From assembly GCA_963932145.1 (NCBI GenBank), contig OZ010581.1, positions 87,954,287 to 88,018,286 on the forward strand: a stretch of 64,000 nt of DNA. The letters run 5' to 3'. Each line of letters starts with the position of its first letter. The stretch's first letter is position 1. Under the pieces are notes generated by a model, which saw only the letters and a list, made by a program, of their open reading frames with translations, did not search any database and was not told the DNA's origin. Shown one piece after another: positions 59,115 to 64,000 of this stretch. The position numbers and the translations under genes are program-made. The stretch is from Acanthosepion lycidas. Lineage: Eukaryota; Mollusca; Cephalopoda; Sepiida; Sepiidae.

Positions 59115-59828
59115 TTAGGGTAGGTCGATTTTGAAACAACAACTGTACACAGAGAAAGTTGCTAATTAACATAAATAATAACTGCACAAAATATTTTGCT
59201 CTAAAAGTTTACCAATTTTTGCACAAATGCATTTAAATAGTAACATAATTGAATATTGTGAATTTCGCCCGGTGTTAATCGAAAAGATAAGTAGGTCAAA
59301 TTAACGCCGGTTTTTGAAGAAAAATGTAGAAAATAATAATTTATTTTATTTAAAATCGTACAGTTATGGGTAAATTAAAGAAAAGCAAATTAAAAAGAAA
59401 ACACTACAAAAATATTTCATTTAAGATTCTATAAACTCTAAACAAATTCTAGCTTGTTTTAGGCGGTTATTTTTTCATTTTTTATTTGTTTCAAGTTTAT
59501 TGAGCTGATTTAAAAGACAAAAATAATTAAGTCTGTCCCATTTTTATTTTAATAAACTTAATTATTAAAAGAAAGAAAGAAATAACTTTATATTCATTGT
59601 GATATTTTATGTTTTTGAAGACATTATTTTTCATTCGGCTGTTTTTTTTTGCATGAGCGTAAGAAGTGATTTACATTTATTTCGTAAGGTAAGTAAATAC
59701 ATACTTATTATTTCAACTTTTATTATATTTTTCCAGATTTTTTTAATTCACTTTGGAATTTATAATTCAATTTGTTTATTTTTTTTATAATAACAGAATA
59801 AATTTTTTTTACAGATATTTTTAAAAAA

Positions 59829-62414
59829 ATGGTTGGAAAACGAAATGTACTTTCAAATCGCAGTGTTACTGCTACAAAATTTTGAGGACCAACTTGTCCA
59901 TTAAATAAAACAGAGCCACCTACTTTTCGACAAATCATCCACTATAGTTATTTAAAAAAAATACATGTTCAAACTTAACAAATTTTGCTATTTCAAAATT
60001 TAATATTTCAGGTAGTAGTGGAAGACAGAATATTTAAAAGACCAGGACCCAAAGGTAGTTTCCAACTTGGATCTGTTGATAAAACTGCCATTCAGAAACC
60101 CCAAAAGAGTGTAGTGGAAGTAGAAAGACAAAAACTAATTGATTCATCTCCACATCTTATGATCGGGATGTTATTCTTTCCAGCCATCAAATAGCGATGA
60201 AATATATGAAGAATATGAGCCTGCCAGACATTCCAGGGGTGTTTACAGCCTTTTAAAATTCCTCGGTATGTTACTGAGTTGAACAGGGGTGATGTTGCAT
60301 CAAACTTAGGAGCAAGCCTTGCAAATGCCTTTCTTTTAGATTTGAAGGCTATGTGCCTTCTCAAAGTGTTAATATTGAAGATATAATTTTGGATAAATCA
60401 AAAATAGACCGTGAAAAAGAAAGAACAAAACAAAATGCCCATCAAAAACACATTGATAAAGCAGAAAAATATTTGTATAGTTGTTGACGGAAGATATGGC
60501 TCACATGCTGAATATTCCCTACACTCACATAATTTTTTTCCTTATACAGCAAAACTGCTGAAAACTTTTATTACCAGAAACTATCACAACCTTCTTTCTT
60601 TCAGTGAACTTTGGAACACAATTTATAGTAAAAGAGAGACAACACTTGTTTTACTCAATGCATGCGTTTCTTTCACATCCTTGTTTATACATCTTGTTAA
60701 ATACAAATTTCATGTGTAATGATGTCTTTGGCTTATCCTTTTTTTTCACATCAGTTTGGTTTCCTAATCTAAGTTAAATTAATGTGGTGAAGTCAGCCGC
60801 AATGTGTTAATATTGAAGATATAATTTTGGATAAATCAAAAATAGACCGTGCAAAAGAAAGAACAAAACAAAATTCCCATCAAAAACACATTGGTAAAGC
60901 AGAAAAAATATTTGTATTGTTGTTGACGGAAGACTTGTCAAGGATATATTGCTATATAAAGAGATTGTGGAGGCAGATGGAAATAAAAATTTTGTTTAAA
61001 GAAAACAAAGGGAAAATGACGCCATTTGACATTCATAAAGGAAATGAGTTGTGGTGAAAGTTGAAAATACCCCCCACTCATAGAGTTATCACTACTACTG
61101 GAGCAATTGGTGCTGTTCTAGCAAAGGAGGTTGCTAGTATTTTGGAGAAGTAAAAAAAGTATTGATACTCCAAAGGCTGTTTCACTGGACAACACCGATA
61201 CAAATACTGGCTGTAAAGCCGGGCTAGTTAGAGTTCTAGAGAAAGAAATACAAAGAAAATTACACACATTGGTTGCTCTCTACATAAAATGAGCTACTTT
61301 TTATGGTTGTTTTAAGCACATTGATGGCAAAACAAGATGTCCGGCATCATTTATTGGTCCACTTGGGAGACTGTGTGCAAATAACTATCATAATGTTCCC
61401 CCGGTCAAATTTATACTCATAGTTAGTCCTCTAGATAGCCAATATTCTAGCATCAAACAGACAGTTGATCTGAGTAGTGATCAGTTACTTCTTTTAGAAT
61501 ATGCAGTAGGGATTTTCACTAGGGAAAGTTAGCCCAAAATATGCTGCATGGAAAATTGGGCCCTTTAAATCAAGCAAAATGGTTGACGTTAGCCACCAGA
61601 CTAATGTGTTTGTGGACTCGAGGCATTTAACCTAAAAAAAATTTCCAAACTACACAGCTTTATACAGTTTATTGTTGGAGTGTATGCAGTTAGCTGGTTT
61701 GAAATTAAAAGGGACAATAAATTTCATAACCATCAATTGTATATTTTCAATATGTTGCAAAGAATTAAGGAACTACCACCTGAAATTCAGGAGATTGCAT
61801 TCGAAAATATTTAGCATAATGATTTTGGTCTCCTACCAGAAACTATTTTGTATGCAATACTGAAATCAGATGAAATGGAAGTGAGGGAAGAAGCTATAAA
61901 AAAATAAAATTAGCCATTAGGTGAGTAATTCACATAGTATTGATTGAAATGGTTTCATCGATTTATAGTTTCATTTTATAGTACTATCCTAATTTCATTA
62001 TAAAAATTAATACAAGTAAGGTTATTTTTTATTTTGATTTAATATTTTTTATTTTTTCAGGAGTGGAGAGCCAACAGAAAGAGGTTAAAAAAATATCAAA
62101 GATCAATTTTGATGCAATTTGAGTTGATCGACTTGTCCCAAAATGGAATATGTGTGCCTGGATTCACTGCGGTATTTTCTGATTATGAACTTCTGGAATC
62201 AGCAATGAGTGGAACAAAATTAGAGTTGCCTGATTTGCCTTCACACTCACAAAGTGTTGAAAGGGCAGTAAAATTAACAACTGCAGCTTCTCAATCAGTC
62301 TATAGAATTGAAGCAAGGCATAGGCACATCATTACAAACGTTTTATGCCATGAAATAAGGCCTTCCTTTGCTTCAAAGGGCTCTTACGTAGAGCAGTTTA
62401 ATATGATGCAATAA
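59829..62414 (+). pseudogene. putative transposase-like gene of an unnamed repeated invertebrate family, decayed
   Basis: Blocks in family order are as follows. N-terminal 'MVGKRNVLSN' and 'PPTFRQIIHYSYL' lie at 59829-59950. 'DVASNLGASLANAFLLDL' and 'NIEDIILDKSKIDREKERTK' (60265-60430) match '(S)DRAAA..ASAVLQD' and 'IID.SKIRRER'. 'LDNTDTNTGCKAGLVRVLEK' (61175-61245) matches 'GCDGT.VNTG..GGIIR.LE'. 'FKHIDGKTRCPASFIGPLGR' (61310-61370) follows. 'LPETILYAILKSDEMEVREE' is next to a canonical intron (GTGAGT 61921 to CAG 62060). Finally 'LPSHSQSVERAVKLTTAASQ' and 'PSFASKGSY' run to the stop at 62414. Conserved Asp/Asn-Thr-Gly residues suggest an enzyme, possibly a transposase, but the function is unknown. 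Many frameshifts and stops. Confidence 0.6.
60366..60933 (+). repeat. duplicated ~130-bp coding block within the element
   Basis: 60366-60494 and 60804-60933 are direct repeats with very few differences. Both encode the 'NIEDIILDKSKIDR.KERTK' block, while the 309 bases between them are not repeated. The near identity contrasts with the decay of the rest of the gene. Confidence 0.85.
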
Positions 62415-62997
62415 TAAAAATTGATATTATTCTCACAACATTCATGTTTTTGACATGTCTTTTATAACTTTACGCCTTACAATTATTATATAAAATAGAA
62501 ACTTAAAAGACTCACTGTTAATAACCAGAAGATTTTTAGAAGAGTTTTCAAATTACAATGGTAGTTTATATGAAAATCATCATCCCTTAATTTGTTCCTA
62601 GCAAAGTCCATACTTGTTTGCTTTTGTTTCATTGATAACAGAAAAAATAACTTTTTAACAATATATTGCAATGTGTTTACTGACGTATCACAATTAATGA
62701 GGTAAAATGCAGCTTATCTGAATTTAATTGCTTCTTTTTGATATATTTCATTTGAATAATATAAATTGAAAAACTTTTCTGGATTTAAATTATAAATTTT
62801 TGAAGGAATAACATACCTAACCTTATCAAAAACAAAGATTTTCTGGTGCTTCATTTTAGACGATCTTTTAAACTAAATGCTCAAAAATTGGTGTAAGTTA
62901 CAAATCTACATTTTGGTTTCAGTACTTATACCAATAATCTATTTTCTCCAAGAGATTCTTATTGATATTCGATAAAAGTTGAAATCAACCTACTCTA

Positions 62998-62998
<1 letters not shown>

Positions 62999-63046
<48 letters not shown>

Positions 63047-63064
63047 CACACACACACACACATA
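62999..63064. repeat. (CA)n(TA)n(CA)n microsatellite
   Basis: CACACACA, a TA tract of ~36 bases, TACATA, then CA units and a short TA run, starting exactly at the right terminus of the 3.9-kb element. Confidence 0.9.
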
Positions 63065-63069
63065 TATGA

Positions 63070-63260
63070 TAGAAATTATTAGGAGGATTTGACAATGATA
63101 TTTAAATAATTCATCGAGTCTGAAAGAAAACTTAACAGAACTGGACGGCCCATATTTGGGACTCATCAGCAGTGTGCATCCACGAGAATTGAAACCCTGG
63201 CAGTGAGGTTGTGGAGCAAACATCATACCGACTGTTCCACCAGGCCTCGGTGACGAAGAG
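63070..63260 (-). mobile_element. tRNA-derived SINE with a deleted hammerhead-like motif
   Basis: Minus strand. TGGTGGAACAGTCGG (63242-63228) resembles an A box and GGTTTCAATTC (63196-63186) a B box, 46 bases apart. The stretch between (GTTTGCTCCACAACC) resembles the tRNA-like head I recall from octopus SINEs. Downstream, CTGATGA (63169-63163) starts a hammerhead-type core, followed by a stem-loop GTCCCA-AATA-TGGGCC and then GTC (63146-63144). The GAAA/stem III part is missing. Beyond this is an AT-rich tail to about 63070. Confidence 0.5.
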
Positions 63261-64000
63261 ATTGCAAATCAGACTTAATATAGCACCGCTTGCTCACATA
63301 TTCCGTGCTGGAACTCTTACTGAGTTCTCTGTGGAATAATGTCAAATAAGTGGAAATCTGTTTCCAGATAAGATATCCAGTGTCTTAAGATACTTTTGTT
63401 TACAGGAAGAAGAATCATGGTATTCGTCTTCCAATAAACAACTTATATCTGGCGTCCGTTAAAATTGACTTACATGAATAATGTATTAGTAGAAAATAGC
63501 CAGCATCATTTATAAATAAACTAGGTGGATTTATCATCTTTCAATAACGCATGTTATGAGTGCTGGAAATCAAAATAAAAGGAAAGACCCAAAATGGTAA
63601 CAAGAATAACAGCACTATTAATTACCATATTTTCTCATTCCCTCCCCATTCATATATCAAAAAACATTTCAAAGCCGAGACTCAAGACGGTGCGAAGACG
63701 TTGGATGATCATTGCATACGCATCAATTTTATTTGAAATTTGGATATTTGTCCCTTGAATATATTCGAGTGGTTAAGGAGGTCTTCAGGACTTATTCAGT
63801 GGATAAGGTGCAGATAAATTTTTCTAACGTCGGTACCAAATTGGTTAATTAAAAAGTTATTCACGTTCTAGAAGAACTCAAAGAAGCAGAAGGTCTCGCA
63901 TATTGAACGCGTCTCAGGTACAATAGCAAGAAGAGCAGCGTTTGCCAATGCTGATTTAGTATTACTAGAAATTCAATAGACTGTTCGGAAAGAATCGAGC
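63261..64000. other. gene-free stretch to window end, nothing recognised
   Basis: Mixed-composition DNA with no coding remnant, repeat array or RNA gene that I can identify. Confidence 0.45.

Larger units (their letters stand above)
59115..62998 (+). mobile_element. unclassified DNA transposon, 3.9 kb, with terminal inverted repeats
   Basis: The left end TTAGGGTAGGTCGATTT and the right end (reverse complement TTAGAGTAGGTTGATTT) match over 17-18 bases with two differences. Both ends abut CA/TA simple repeats, as if one microsatellite had been split by insertion. Inside is a single decayed multi-exon gene (59829-62414) of a family I know as highly repeated in aphids, Hydra and molluscs, with no settled transposon name known to me. 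TIRs plus one large gene fit a cut-and-paste element. I see no clear target duplication; TTA/TAA next to the ends is ambiguous. Confidence 0.55.

Overview
The window is AT-rich, repeat-dense animal DNA. I found no convincing host gene, rRNA or true tRNA gene. Almost everything recognisable is a transposable element, nearly all decayed. The element mix is LINEs, Penelope-like endonuclease remnants, Tc1/mariner transposases, tRNA-derived SINE heads and long (TA)n/(CA)n tracts. One SINE head resembles the tRNA-like head I recall from octopus SINEs. A mollusc, most likely a cephalopod, is my best guess, but this is inferred from repeat style and not from any host gene.

Layout. 0-6.7 kb: a mariner-type hairpin MITE, a LINE tail, a second hairpin MITE, then a composite element (2383-5305) with ~510-bp inverted arms, three tandem ~450-520-bp units and a reverse-strand GIY-YIG endonuclease remnant of Penelope-like type. 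6.7-9.7 kb: a broken L1/Tx1-like LINE on the minus strand. 10.7-11.1 kb: a second Penelope-like endonuclease tail. 12.2-17.7 kb: the best-preserved LINE, same family, plus strand, with ORF1, then ORF2 (endonuclease, reverse transcriptase, zinc knuckle), then a 3' UTR. 19.8-20.1 kb: a tRNA-like sequence inside short inverted repeats. 23.5-24.9 kb: a repeat element with a possible hammerhead-ribozyme relic, a perfect 28-bp-stem palindrome and inverted ends; a relative lies at 46.0-47.2 kb. 29.4 and 50.7-52.4 kb: jockey/CR1-type LINE remnants. 32.8 kb: a third Penelope-type endonuclease fragment. 35.2-36.5 kb: a fragment of the 12-17 kb LINE family beside a heat-shock-element-like array. 37.1-38.0 and 40.4-41.2 kb: two Tc1-like transposase pseudogenes. 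38.7 and 42.2 kb: two more mariner MITEs. 42.8 and 44.3 kb: two LINE tails. 57.2 and 63.2 kb: SINE heads, the second carrying a deleted hammerhead-like motif.

The most interesting locus is 59115-62998. A decayed, intron-containing gene of a repeated invertebrate family, for which I know no established transposon name, lies between short terminal inverted repeats that abut CA/TA microsatellite on both sides. It looks like an unclassified DNA transposon.

Limits: all family calls come from reading motifs by eye. Boundaries of old elements are approximate.
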